This document shows positions 47,425-59,900 of a DNA stretch of 64,000 bases, piece after piece. Within the stretch, counting starts at the first letter, position 1; the number at the start of each line of letters is the position of its first letter. The notes beneath the pieces are model-generated. The model was given only the letters and a program-made list of their open reading frames with translations. It was not told where the DNA came from and did no database searches. The stretch spans positions 225,190-289,189 of the forward strand of contig JAEUBA010000039.1 of NCBI GenBank assembly GCA_018257865.1, written 5' to 3'. This DNA comes from Stereocaulon alpinum. Taxonomy: Eukaryota; Ascomycota; Lecanoromycetes; Lecanorales; Stereocaulaceae. The translations under genes were made by a program, and so were the position numbers.

Positions 47425-49115
47425 ATAGATTACCTAATATCCTTATATCTAATAGAGGATCCTAGTTTACGTTAGAAGTCTAGTAGTCCCTTTATAAGTA
47501 GCTTAGGATTAACCTACGAATATCTATAGGCTATTACCTATAAACGGATAGCTAAACTAAGCGCTTTAATATAGTAATAGAATACTACCTTCGTATATAC
47601 GTTAACTATATATAAGACGATTAGGTAAAGTAACTCTTAGGAGTAGAGTTCTCTAGTAATAATATAGACTCCTCTAGTACCCTAGCCTTACCTTTCTTAA
47701 CTAATTATAGTTAATACCCTTATATTAGGTTTAAACTAACTAAACTCTTACCCTTAGATCTTACTACTTAGGCCTATAACTATCTAATCGCTGCTAACGA
47801 ATTTATAATATAGATAGAAGCCCTTAATAACTACCTATAAGATAAGATACTAATCGCCTAAGTAATCTTTAAGTCTTTAGCTAACTAGCGCTAACGCCCC
47901 TACCTAAGATACTTAGTAGATAACTAAGTATAGTTAAATACTAAAAACTTAAATACTACGTAACCCTCTATTAAGTTAGATAACTATAATATTAGTCTTT
48001 TCTAAGTCTCTAAGATCTTTAATAATCCCCTTATAGTCTAGTTAGACCTACTATTATCTATAAAAGTCTACCCTATCTTCTACGCTAGCTTACTATAGCT
48101 AGTAGCTAATAATCCTCTACTTAAATAAGTCTAACTACCCTAAGAACCTATAATTACTAAAGACGGCTAACGCGAATAATATATTAATAGTATCTTAAAC
48201 TCTAAGTATAACTATAGATATAGCTTATTATTATTAAAGTATTATATTAATTAGAAAGGCTATATAGTAATATAGAAACCCTTTTAATACCTAAACTACT
48301 ATTAATAAGCTATTAATAAGTACTACGCCTTAAAGCCTAGCGCCGTTAGTCCCTATAAATCCCTATATATTATTTAAGGGTACTATTATAAAAAGCCTTT
48401 ACTTACTTAGATCTTATTCTTACCTTATCTTATTAATAATTACTATATTACTATATAAGCTTAATATTAACTTAAGTTAATATTAATCCTTAATAAATCC
48501 TTACCTAGCCTTACTTAGTCCCTATCTTACCTTATTCTATACTTTAGAGAAGTATAACTTAACTTAATAAGAGTTACCTTAGTCCTTATCTTACCTTACT
48601 TAATTATAACTTTAGATAATCCTTACTTTACCTTACTTAGTTATAACTCTAGATAAGTTAAGTCCCTACTTTACCTTAATTATAACTCTAAATAAGTTAA
48701 GCCCTTACTTAATTATAACTTTAGAGAAGTTAAGTTCTTATTTTACCCTATTATCTAATCCTTACCCTATCTCCCTAAGTCCCTACCTTACTACTATATA
48801 CCTCTTATAGGAGCTTAACCTTAAAGAGGGGGCTACTATTATAGTATAGCCTTATAAGCTATACCTATTATATTTAAACCTTAATATAGTAGGCCCCTAA
48901 ACCTAATATTAACTTAAGTTAATATTAAATCTTAGTAGATTTTAGCCTAGCTTAACTAAGATTCCTTATTAAAAATTAAGTTTTAGTAGCTCCTATATCT
49001 AAAGCTACTACCCCCGTCCTATTTCTAATTCCTTATCTTTTATCTTAACTTACTCCTATACCTAAGTCTTTACTATAGAATTAAGAATACCTTATCTATA
49101 TCCTATTCCTTAATA
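47425..49115 (+). mobile_element. Gypsy A copy 2, 3' part with LTR
   Basis: Continues the integrase interrupted at 40612, then the chromodomain-like end, the AATATTAACTT palindrome region and the 3' LTR (48837-49115, 279 bp). It is followed abruptly by Gypsy B sequence, so this A copy was inserted in a second B copy. Confidence 0.82.
48837..49115 (+). repeat. LTR of Gypsy A, third copy (279 bp)
   Basis: Same length as the LTR at 33374 and visibly closer to it (shared TTTAAACCTTA and GGCCCCTAAACC words) than to the 40260 copy. It carries a perfect 24-bp palindrome at 48904-48927. Confidence 0.85.
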
Positions 49116-50154
49116 TAGGCCTTAAATATAGTAACCTTTTAATCTAAACGTTACTTAGCCTCTTTAAACCTTTCGTAGGCGAAAAGATAGTAGTTTATAG
49201 GATCCGCTACTAAATTATATAGAAACTGCTCGAAAAATATAAATAAGATACTATCCTACCCTTAGTCCTTAATATAGGTATTCTACTAAGTATTCGGGTT
49301 ATCCTCTAGGGTATCTATATAGTAGACTATCCTTAATAATTTAGTAGTAAAGTATTCCGGGCTTTTTAGGAACTTCTTTTTTAAGTCGGCGAATTAGCGT
49401 AAGTATTTATCTTCGCTAGTACCCTTATAGGCCCGTATATTATTAAGGCGAAAACTCTTTACTACTAATAGTCTTTATTATAGAAGTAGGTTCGTCGTCG
49501 GTCTAATAGTAGGTATAATTAGTTATATAGAAATCTATTAGCTAGTAATATTAACTAAACGCGACGGCTTATTAATAGCGGTATTATCTTCTAACTCTTT
49601 AACTATTCCTATTAGTATCCTAATTATAGATTACGATCTTAAGTATTAAATTATTATATTTTCAGCTTTAAGTACTAATAATTTATAGATTCGCTTTAGG
49701 TGTCGATTAATAGCCTAGGCTTCGCGTATACGCTAATCCAGCGTAGCGTTATCTATCTCTAAGATCTTAATAGATACGTCGTCGGTATCTTAGCGCTTAG
49801 TTTTATTAATATTATCACCTTCTTTAATAGGGGGGTTAGTTCTAGCGGTACGGCTACGCGTATAACCTAATATTATAGCAACTCCGGGCCTCTCCCTTTA
49901 GAAGGTAGAAGAATTAGAACTATAAAGGACTAGTACGCCGGCTTAGTACCGGCGGTAATAGTATAAGAGATATAGAGTAGCTATAGGAGTAAAGGTATAT
50001 TTATTACCCCCGTAGTAGTAGGAACTAATTCTTAAGGAACTTAGAATATCGGGGAATCTAGGATAGATATATATTCGCTAAGATCCTACCCCCTAATTAT
50101 ATTATATCACGTGAGCCGGCGGACCCTTAGCGTATATATAGGATAGAGTTTATA
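49116..50154 (-). mobile_element. Gypsy B copy 2, 5' fragment with LTR
   Basis: 49116-49920 matches about 46381-47185 of the complete B element, and 49921-50154 is its LTR (234 bp, one short deletion). The rest of this copy is missing from the left side. To the right it abuts Gypsy A sequence at CTAAGTTAGAT. Confidence 0.82.
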
Positions 50155-51106
50155 CTAAGTTAGATAGTAATAATCCTATTAACCCTAACGAAGACCCCCT
50201 AGACGTCCTAACCTAGTAGCTATAGGATAGAGCTAACGAAGCTAACTAGTTCGCACTTAGAGTCCTAGAAATACTACGCTCTAAGGAAAGATATTATAAT
50301 AGAATCCCCCTCGCTAAGTATAAAGATAAGGACGGAGTCCTATACTTCCGTAAGAAATAGTATATTCTAAATTCTAATAAGCTACGGCTTCGCCTAGTCT
50401 AGCTAGCTTATAATAGTATCGTAGGTAGCTACCCTAGTTATATAAAGTATTATAAGTTAATTAACTAAGCTTATTAGTAGCTAAACGTCTATACTACTAT
50501 CTAGCGTTTCGTACGGAATTACTATATATACTAAAGAACTAAGCCCTTCTACTAGCGTACCTAAGGTTAGCTACGCCTATTACTACCTCCTTAATAATAA
50601 TAGAGAGATATCTTAATAGACTATATAAGTCCTTTACCGCCTTATACCTATAGGGGAATTACCTATTAGTATATCCTAGTCTTTATTAATTAATTAACTA
50701 AGATATAATACCTTATACCTACTATATCTATAGAAGTAGACGAAGCCTACGATAGCTTCTACTAGAATATATAGAAGTTCTATAGATTACCTAATATCCT
50801 TATATTTAATAGAGGATCCTAGTTTATATTAGAAGTTTAGTAGTCCTTTTATAAGTAGCTTAGGATCGACTTATAAATATCTATAAGCTATTACCTATAA
50901 ACGGATAGCTAAACTAAGCGCTTTAATATAGTAATAGAATACTACCTTCGTATATATATTAACTATATATAAGATAATTAGGTAAAGTAGCTCCTAGGAG
51001 CGGAGTTCTTTAATAATAATATAGACTCCTCTAGTACTCTAGCCTTACCTTTCTTAGCTAATTATAGTTAATACCCTTATATTAGGTTTAAACTAACTAA
51101 ACCCTT
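50155..51106 (+). mobile_element. Gypsy A copy 3, integrase part left of the LINE
   Basis: Matches the first Gypsy A unit from about 38240 to 39192. It is interrupted at 51106 by the LINE and resumes at 56517 with the duplicated target CTAACTAAACCCTT. Confidence 0.82.
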
Positions 51107-54100
51107 GATTGATTAATTGATTGATTTATACGCCTATTCTAGTATCTATATATACTAATAAGGGTGTTCTCTTACATTATTAGGAAATCTAGGGGGGTTA
51201 AAGGCCCTCTAGACGTAAAAGAAACCTTTCTAAAGTCGCCCCTTCTAGCTAAAAACTTTCGCTTATTAGCTTACTTATCGTTCTACTCCGCCTATCTAAC
51301 CTTGCCGCTAGGCTCTATAATACCGGTAATAATAATCTCTATTACCCTAATAGGCCCTATAATACTCCGGTAGCTCCGCCGCCTTTAGCTTCTACTTACG
51401 CTTAGGCTTCTTTATCTTTAGGGTTTTTATTACTAGTTCTACTCTAATAGGGAATTTAGACTAGGAGAGCTATTCCTTAGTAAGTTAATATTACGTTAGG
51501 AATCCTAACCTAACTAGCTATCTTATAGCTGCTCTTATACTAGTAACCTCAGCTAGTATAGTCCTAATATTATAAGTCTCTACCTCTTTAATAAGCTCCC
51601 TTTAAGTATCGCTAAGCTTTAGGTAGTATAGGAGAATATACTTTATATCCTAATTCCTCTATCTATAACTATAGTAGGTACTACGGACCCCTAGTACTCT
51701 CGCCTTATAAAGGAAGTAGTTAAACCTATTCTTCCTACTTTAGAGTTAGACTACTATTAAGCTTTCTGCCTTCCTAAACTTTAGGTAGTAGTTATACCTT
51801 TCTCTAAATAATAGTTTATTCTATATAGGTGTATAAGAGTACTTAGGGATAGTATCCTTATATACCTCCTACCGCTTAATCTACTTCGCTATTACCTAGC
51901 CTTATATCTTTTTAGCTAGGATACCTACGTCTTAATACTCCTTAATATCCGTTTTTAGGTTATACTAATATACCTTCCTCCTTATCGCCGTTACCGCTTA
52001 ATCCTAATCCTTCGCCTTAAGCTCCTACAGGGCCTATTCTTCCTTTTCTAGTAATAGGGTTAGGTATATTAGGCGCGCCCTTCCTCTCCTTCCCCGTAGT
52101 CTCCTACGGATTAAGCGGTTACCTTTAATTATTAAGGGGTATACTCCCCTTAGTGCCTAGTATCTTATAACTAGGGCGTCTAGATAGGTTTAGATAGGTA
52201 TAATAACTACTTCCGCTTCTAAGACTTAGACTAGTATTACCTTATATACTCTAAGTACTATTTATAGGTAGTCGTTCTATATTATCGCGAGCGTCTTAAC
52301 GTGCTTTTCTATAGCTCCCTACCCCCTAGTAGGGGTATACTATATCGGAGTAGCGAATATAAGTATAGGCCTTACTACTATACTATATACCTTCCTATAC
52401 TTCTTAAACGTAGCTCCCTAAGTTAATCCTACTAGGCACTTAATTACTTAGGCTTAAGTAGCGGCCTTTACCTTCACCTGCGCTATATATAGGCCCTAAC
52501 GGAGTTTAGTATTAATATATAGCCCTAAGACCCTAATACTCGCTTCCAGCTTAACCTCTACGTTACTAAATTATACCGTCTCCTTTATATTAAACCTTTT
52601 AGGGGCGTATAATAGATATACTAGTTCGTACTTCTAGGGCGCGAACGTCGCCCCGTATATTTTCGCCTACGTTTAGCAGAGCTTATAGGCCTATTCTAGC
52701 TACCTATAGTTCGTTTCCGTTATCTTACTATATACTAGTAGGTATACGTTATCTACGAATCCTCCTACCTATACTAGGATCTTTACCTTTAAGTATACTT
52801 TAATTAGTAGCGTATTAAAGAAGAGGAATAGGATTAGTAATATTAGTAATCCTTATGGGATCCCTGTTTCTACCGCCTTAATTAGACTAGTCCTACCCCC
52901 TAGGGTTATTAATATCGCTCTATCCTTAAGGAAGCTCGCAGTCTACTAGATAATCCCCTTAGGGATTCCTTTTATCCTTAAGTTATAAAGCAGCCTTTTA
53001 TAGGACATATTATCGAATACTCCTACTATATCTAGTAATAGTAAACTCGCTATATTATCCTTACCTTAGTTCTATATTATATAGATTAAGTCTATAATAG
53101 TCTCTAGGGCTATTTCTACTAAACGTCTCTTCCTACCTCCTATCTAATATTCTAGGAGTAGGTGATTTACTTTAGCTATTCCGCTAAGTCGTTTTACTAT
53201 TACTATCTCTAATACTTTCCTAAGTATATTTAGTAGTATAATAGGTCGATAGGCCTTAGGCTTAGAGTAATTAGTCTTCTTTAGCTTCTTTAATATTACT
53301 ATATTCGCTTTATAGAACTTCTTTAGGTGGTATCTATAATCTAGGTACGCTTAAAATACCCTTTAAAAGGTCTCCCCTATTTCTATATATACCGCTCTTA
53401 GGAATCTATTCGGGATCCCTAAAATCCCTAGGGCTTTATCCGCTACTAGGTGCTAGATTATATCCCTTACCTTCTTTACGGTAATCTCGCTATCTATTAT
53501 AATAGGCTTTAGGTAATTAGCCCCCTTAATATCCGTTAGGTCTGCTAAGGGTAGGGGCGGGAAGAGGACCCTCCTTAAGGCCTCTACCTTCCCTTTAAAG
53601 TCTATCGCTTTATTCCCGTTCCCGTCTTTAATAGCTGGGAATTATAGTAGCTCTTTAGGGTATATACTCCTCTCCCTTCCTTACTTAATAAGTTACTATA
53701 CTCCTCCTAGCCTTAGCGATACTCTATAGACCCCCTCTTAGAAAGCTATTATCCTAGTCTTTTATAGGATAGTAACCTTTTTCCTTTTAGTTTAGCAGAG
53801 AGCCTCCTTAGTCTATATATTTCTATTATAGCGGTAGGCCTTAAGCGCTACCCGTAATACCTTAGTAACTCTTATATACGCCCCGTTTTAGTATAGTTTA
53901 GCTCCGGCGTAGGGTTCCTTAAATAGGATAGTATTCTCTACTACCTCCTATAGCGCAGCTATAAGCTTATTAATATATAGGTTAATCGCTTCCTCTAAGT
54001 CTAATAAGTATCTGCCTATAACCCTATTTAGGATCCTTACGTATTTCTGGATCTCCTTACTAGTCGCCTCCGTCTCTATCCTTTTCTAAGCTCTCTTCTA

Positions 54101-56516
54101 GTATACCTAGCGCTCGCTCTAAGTCTATTCTAGCTCTATTATAATTAGTATATAATCCGACCCTATATTAAGGTCTTCTCTTACTCCGCACTTCGCTATC
54201 GTATTATACGCGCCTTCGGTTAGGAATATAAGGTTAATAGCGCTCTCTAAGCCCCTACTTTACTATATAACTAACTTCTCCGGTAGTCTAAGGACTATCC
54301 CCTTCTCTCCTACTACTTCCAGTAGCCTATCTACTATCGTATAGTATATAGCTTATTCTAGGTTATTCTATTAAGGGTGGTATAGGTTAAAATCCCCTAC
54401 TATAATATATTCGCCTTCGCTTTCTAAGGCCTCCTTTAGCCTTAGGATAGTTATAGGGCTATCTACTAATATATAGCTTACCAGCGAAGGGTTATAGATG
54501 TTATATACCTATACCCTCTCTACTATCAGCTCCTTAGTATTTTCGTCCTTAGTATTAGCGTTATTTCAGGTTCTCTTAGTCTAGATTTATAATAAGTATA
54601 AGTCGCCCTCCTAGTACTCTACCCCCTAGTCGTTAAGATCTATCCTTTTATTTATATAGAAATATATTCTAGCCTCTAAGTCTCCCCTATAGGCTAAGTA
54701 GAACCTACTTATACTCGTATTATATAAGGTTCTATTTATTAGGTTACGTACTAGCTCTTAAATCGCTAATACGTCTATATCTTTTATATCTTTATTTTTA
54801 AGAAGTAGTGCTATCACCGTATCCTTCTTCCTCTATATATTATACTATAGTATTTTTAGGTAGGGTATATTCCTTATTAGGTAAGGGCCGCCTAAACGTT
54901 CTCCTATATTTAGGTAGTCTTAGCAGTCTTTACTACTCCTAAAGTCTACTTAAGGGTATTCGTTAGATTAATCCTCTCTATAGATAGGGGCTATTACCCT
55001 TATTCCGCTTTAAAGAGGGTTATTAGTTATCCCCTTTTTACTACCTCCTTAGTTCCTTTCTAAGGCTTATCTATTATATCCTCTAAGGCCTTCCTCTTCC
55101 CTTTAGAGATTACTTTATACTACCCTTTTAAGCTAGTCCTTCCTAGTATCGCCGGCGTAGGCCCTACTAAGTATTACTTTAGGGTCTCTTTAAAGTATTT
55201 TAGCTTATACTCGATTCTCTACCTAGCCTTAGTATTCTCCTTCTATTAGATTAAGTAGGTTTTACTCTATACTAGGTACTCCCCCTTATATACTACGTAC
55301 TTAGGCTTACTGCTAGCTCTTTCTATATAATTATTAGTTATATAGTTTTAGGCGTATATCCTATAGCAGGTAGGGTATTTATACGCCTTAGTAATATATC
55401 TATACCTATAGTAGTTAAAGTACTACTTAGGGGTGGCTTCTCTCTCTTAATAATTATAGAAGAGGAGGCTATTCTCTACTACTATCCCCTCTATAATAAG
55501 CTGGTTCGCCGCCTCTAGGCTTAGGACCTTAATTATTAGTATAGAGAATCTCTTCTCCCTCCTAAGTACGTCTAGCTTCGACGTAAATATAGGCTATTTA
55601 GCCTTTATTATCTCTAACTCTAAGTAGAGCTTCCTATTATCTTTCCTTAGGGTTTTAAAGATCCCCTATTAGTCCTTTATATCTATTATCTTTTCTACTC
55701 TATAGATCGCTACTATTACTATCTTCTAGAGGACTCTCGCTAACCTATAGAGTCTCCTTACCTACCTATTATCCTTCTCTAACTCCTCCCTAGCCTTTAC
55801 TAAGGCTATCTAGAGAATAATATCCCCCCTTATAATCCTCCTTACTATAATAATCTCCCCAGCTACTCCCCCTACTCCCCTAAATATTTATACTAGTTAG
55901 GGAAGAGTTACTATAGCTATTTATATCTTTTCGCTAGTATTATTAATCCTAACTATTACCTACTTCGCTTTCTTAATATCTTCTACCCTAAGTATAGCTA
56001 GGTAGATAGTATTTTAGCCCCTTTAGGCTATATAGGCTATATCCGCCTAGCTATTATTTACCCTTCCGGTTAGGTAGTCTTTACGCGTTAGTTAGCTGCA
56101 GTACTCCTTTACAGCGTATCTTTTAGCGGTGTTCTCCTATATATACTCTATAATCCTTTCTACTATATTCTAAAAGAAGCCCTATACGGTCTTATTTATA
56201 TTTACCTATAGTATCCCCTAAACCTTCTCCGTAAACTCTAGTAGCGCCTATTCCGTAGCCTTTATATACTATATTCTTTCTTTAATTCTTTCCCTACCTT
56301 AAGGGCCTTATAGATCTTTAGTAGGTTTCTACTATTATCGCTATTACCCTATTATCGCGTTAGGACGCGTTCCTTATCTACCTTTACTACTAACACCTCC
56401 CTTCTCTCCTCCCCCCCTATCTCATATTATTTTACTAGGTTCGTAACCCGGTGTGATCGCTCGTCTAGCCTAGTAGGCCTGCTCGCCCGTTATACTCGTT
56501 GTCGTCGCTATCAGAT
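51107..56516 (-). mobile_element. Non-LTR retrotransposon (LINE), RIP-mutated
   Basis: A 5.4-kb insertion flanked by a 14-bp duplication CTAACTAAACCCTT (51093-51106 and 56517-56530), typical of target-primed reverse transcription. The left end is a (TTGA)n-type tail, the 3' end of a minus-strand element. On the minus strand, read through stops, there are: an ORF1-like zinc knuckle (about 55.4 kb); an endonuclease-like region (about 54.3-55.0 kb, weaker); and a reverse transcriptase with GIPNRFLRAVY (about 53.4 kb), KKTNYSKPKAYRPIILLNIL (about 53.25 kb), AVETGIP followed by GLLILLILFLFFN (about 52.85 kb) and FVDNVYLLVYS (about 52.75 kb, the FADD box altered). The architecture fits Tad/I-clade fungal LINEs. 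It is inactive. Confidence 0.82.
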
Positions 56517-57207
56517 CTAACTAAACCCTTACCCCTAGATTTTACTACCTAAGCCTATAACTATCTAATCGCTACTAACGAATTTATAATATAGATAGAA
56601 GCCCTTAATAACTACTTATAGGATAAGATACTAATCGCCTAAGTAATCTTTAAGTCTTTAGCTAACTAGTACTAATACCCCTACTTAAGATACTTAATAG
56701 ATAACTAAGTATAGTTAAATATTAAAAACCTAAATACTATACGACCCTCTATTAAGTTAGATAACTATAATATTAGTCCTTTCTAAATCTCTAAGATCTT
56801 TAATAATCCTTTTATAGTCTAGTTAGACCTACTACTATCTATAAAAGTCTACCCTATCTTCTACGCTAGCTTACTATAGCTAGTAGCTAATAATCCTCTA
56901 CTTAAATAAGTCTAACTACCCTAAGAACCTATAATTACTAAAGATAACTAATACGAATAATATATTAATAGTATCTTAAACTCTAAGTATAACTATAGAT
57001 ATAGCCTACTACTATTAAAGTACTATATTAATTAGGAAGGTTATATAGCGATATAGGAACCCTTTTAATACCTAAACTATTATTAATAAGCTATTAATAA
57101 GTATTATACCTTAAAGCCTAGCGCTACTAGTCCCTACGAATCCCTATATATTATTTAAGGGTATTACTATAAGGAGCCTTTACTTATCTAAATCTTATCT
57201 TTATCTT
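56517..57207 (+). mobile_element. Gypsy A copy 3, continuation right of the LINE
   Basis: Continues from the duplicated target through the integrase end and chromodomain-like segment (to about 39860 in the first unit). It is then cut by another LINE 3' tail. Confidence 0.8.
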
Positions 57208-57300
57208 AATTGATTGATTGATTGGTTTATACGCCTATTCTAGTATCTATATATACTAATAAGGGTGTTCTATTATATTATTTGTGAAACTAGTAGATAG
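57208..57300 (-). mobile_element. Second LINE, 3' end
   Basis: A TTGATTGATTGATTGG tail followed by about 46 bp almost identical to the first LINE's 3' end (ATACGCCTATTCTAGTATCT and on). After that the sequence diverges, so it is a related subfamily or a rearranged copy. Its far end was not located. Confidence 0.65.
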
Positions 57301-59900
57301 TACACGTAGTGTGCCTTTCCTAGCCGTAAGAGAAACTATAGTATAATACCTAGATAAAAACTCCCGCTTATCCTTAATAATATAATTGCTTTTAGTCTAG
57401 GGATTATACCCTAGGCCTCCTTAATACTAGTAACTCTTAACTATATTCTTTAATATTATACCGAGCGCTCTATAATATTATTTCTAATACTAACTATAAT
57501 ATACGCCCTTTATACTATACTTAGCTCTTAAGGACCCTACTATATTCTTCTATATCCTTCAACTTTATTATAGCGCTAAGCGCCCTATAACTTTCTTTAA
57601 CCTTTACTATATTAATATAGGGGGGGAAGAGGGGGGTATATAGCCGTCCCGTAAGGGTTTAAGTTATTAGCGCTAATTAGTAGTATTTATTAGTATCCGT
57701 AGTAGTACCGGATTTAGCTATTCGGTAGTTTACTAGTTAAGGATATAAGAAAGGGGGAAAGCTATATATACCGCCTAGGAGGCCTATACTCGTATAAAGA
57801 ATTAAATAGTATAATATCCTACTAGTTATATTAGATAGTACTTACTTCTATCCTTATATACTTTACTTTAGGGGGGAGCTAACCCTTCAGCTTATAATTA
57901 TAGTTATACGGCGCTACTTATACTAAAGGCTCGCCTAGCTATTTAGATAGGAGCTATCCTTTTCTAAAATACGCCTTCTAATTTATAACTTAGTATATCC
58001 TTCTCTTAGTCCTATATACCTATAACCCTAGCCTTCCCCTAGGATAGACTGCGCGTTAGTCTTAACCAGTAGATACGTATTAAGCGTATATAGATATTAG
58101 ATTTTTTGAATTAACGGCTAGGTAGGTATTACCTATACTCTTTACTTATTAGGCTAAGATACTATACCTAATACTAATTCTTACTATCTAGTCTCGATCG
58201 TAGGGGAGGTATAATAGTTATAGTAGAGTTAGGGTAGGTATTATTATATTACCTAAAAAACTCTATATAGAGTTTTTAGTAACTACGCGACGTCTTAATA
58301 TTATTTAACCTATAATATATTAGGGGAGATATCTCAGCTCTGAATAGGTATTCAGGTTCGTAGCTAGTACCGCGTACAGGTGTATCTCCATCGCTAGCCT
58401 TCGAAATTACTTATTATACTAGAAAAACGAATCCTACGGATCCGCTATTATAATACCCTAATTATAAAGGAAGTTCCCCGCTAAATACTAAGTTATTACT
58501 AATATTATAGAATAAACTCGCGCTTTAGGGTAGAGATAAGGAAGGTAAAGGAATTATTATAGTAATATTACTAGCTTTTTAAATTATAGGCCTTTAAGTT
58601 ATTATCCCCTAAAAGGATATAAGAGGTATTATAGAATTAGCTTATAAAGATCTTTAATATTTAATTAAAACTTTAATTTAAGACTTATATCACGATATTC
58701 CTAGTATAAAAGTAGGAATAGTATACTATAGCGCCTACTTGCCTACTTACCTACCTCCTATAGGCAGTACTGCTTACCTACTTACTACAGGCAGTACTGC
58801 TTACCTACTTCCTAGAGGTAGGTGCTACTAAGCAGTAGTAGATAATCCTCTTAAGAGTAGAAGAATACTAATACCTTTTACTATATCTATAAAAGCTATA
58901 TAATATATAGGATCTGCCTATATTACTTGATAATATAGTAGTAACGGGCGTTATATTTAATTATAGTACTATTTCCTACCTATAATCGAACTAATCTACT
59001 AGCTTGCCCGCAAGTACTAGCTATTATTAGTACTAATCGTCCTCCGACTAGTTCCTTAATTAGGATAATCTAATTCTTCTACTCTAACCCCGCTAGCCCC
59101 CTATCGTAATCGAAATAGTAGTATTTAGTTATAACGAACCCTATTACCGCTTATTAGTAAGCTTAGCTATATCCGCAGAGCCCTATTATTAGATAAGGTA
59201 ACGTACGCTAAGCGTCTATACGCTATACTTAGTACCTTCTAAGAAACGGAATTAGCAGAATTAGCAGTAACCACCTACTTTTCTTAGGATAAATTTCCCT
59301 TCGTAAAACTTACTTCTTTACCTCCTTATTACTACTAGGACGTTTATATTATTTATAATAACTACTATATTTACTTTATTTTAGTTACTAGAAGTTATTC
59401 GCTTTTATTTCCGCTATCTTTAGAGAAGAAAATTAGTTACCCTAGCTTTATTAGCTAATCCAGTTACTCACGAGGCCGTACTCCTTACTTTCTACTTAGA
59501 CGAATTTATTAAAACAGGGTATACGTACGCTAGCAATATCTCTAATAGGACTTAGTAAGTAATTTAAGAAATTACTTTAATAAGTATTAGACCGCCGGTG
59601 TAAGGCGGAAGGCGAATATCAGTGCTGGGCCTAGTATACTTAGTAGGTTTCTAGTATGTTAGGCGAAGTTCCTAGCACGCTTAGTAAGCGGGCTTAGCTA
59701 GGGACTTAAAGAATTACGTACGCCTCGAATTCCTTCTTACCTCCTTAGTTATTAGCTCTACTAGTAATCTATAAATTATACTCGCACTTACCTATCTATT
59801 AACCCTATAATAGTGATTGCGTACCTAGCCGCTACGTAGCTCTATATAAAAAGAGGACTTACTACCTTATAGTTCTAATAACTCCGTTCGCACGGAGCTG
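57301..59900. other. Unclassified RIP-mutated repeat DNA
   Basis: CpA/TpG-poor sequence in which I could not place a family. Part may be the body of the second LINE, part the LTR and leader of Gypsy C (for example the moderately CpA-containing stretch 59580-59830). It includes the direct repeat at 58763-58810. Confidence 0.4.
58763..58810. repeat. Direct repeat, 27-bp period, little RIP
   Basis: Two copies of GGCAGTACTGCTTACCTACT (58763 and 58790), with further ACCTACTT words on both sides and an inverted partner AGGTAGGTGCTACTAAGCAG just downstream. Unlike the surroundings it retains CpA and TpG. Confidence 0.7.

Noticed and set aside
51164..51373. An open frame of about 69 codons on the plus strand
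   Set aside because: It lies within the 3' region of the minus-strand LINE, has no recognisable domain, and is open by chance. The real coding sense there is the other strand.
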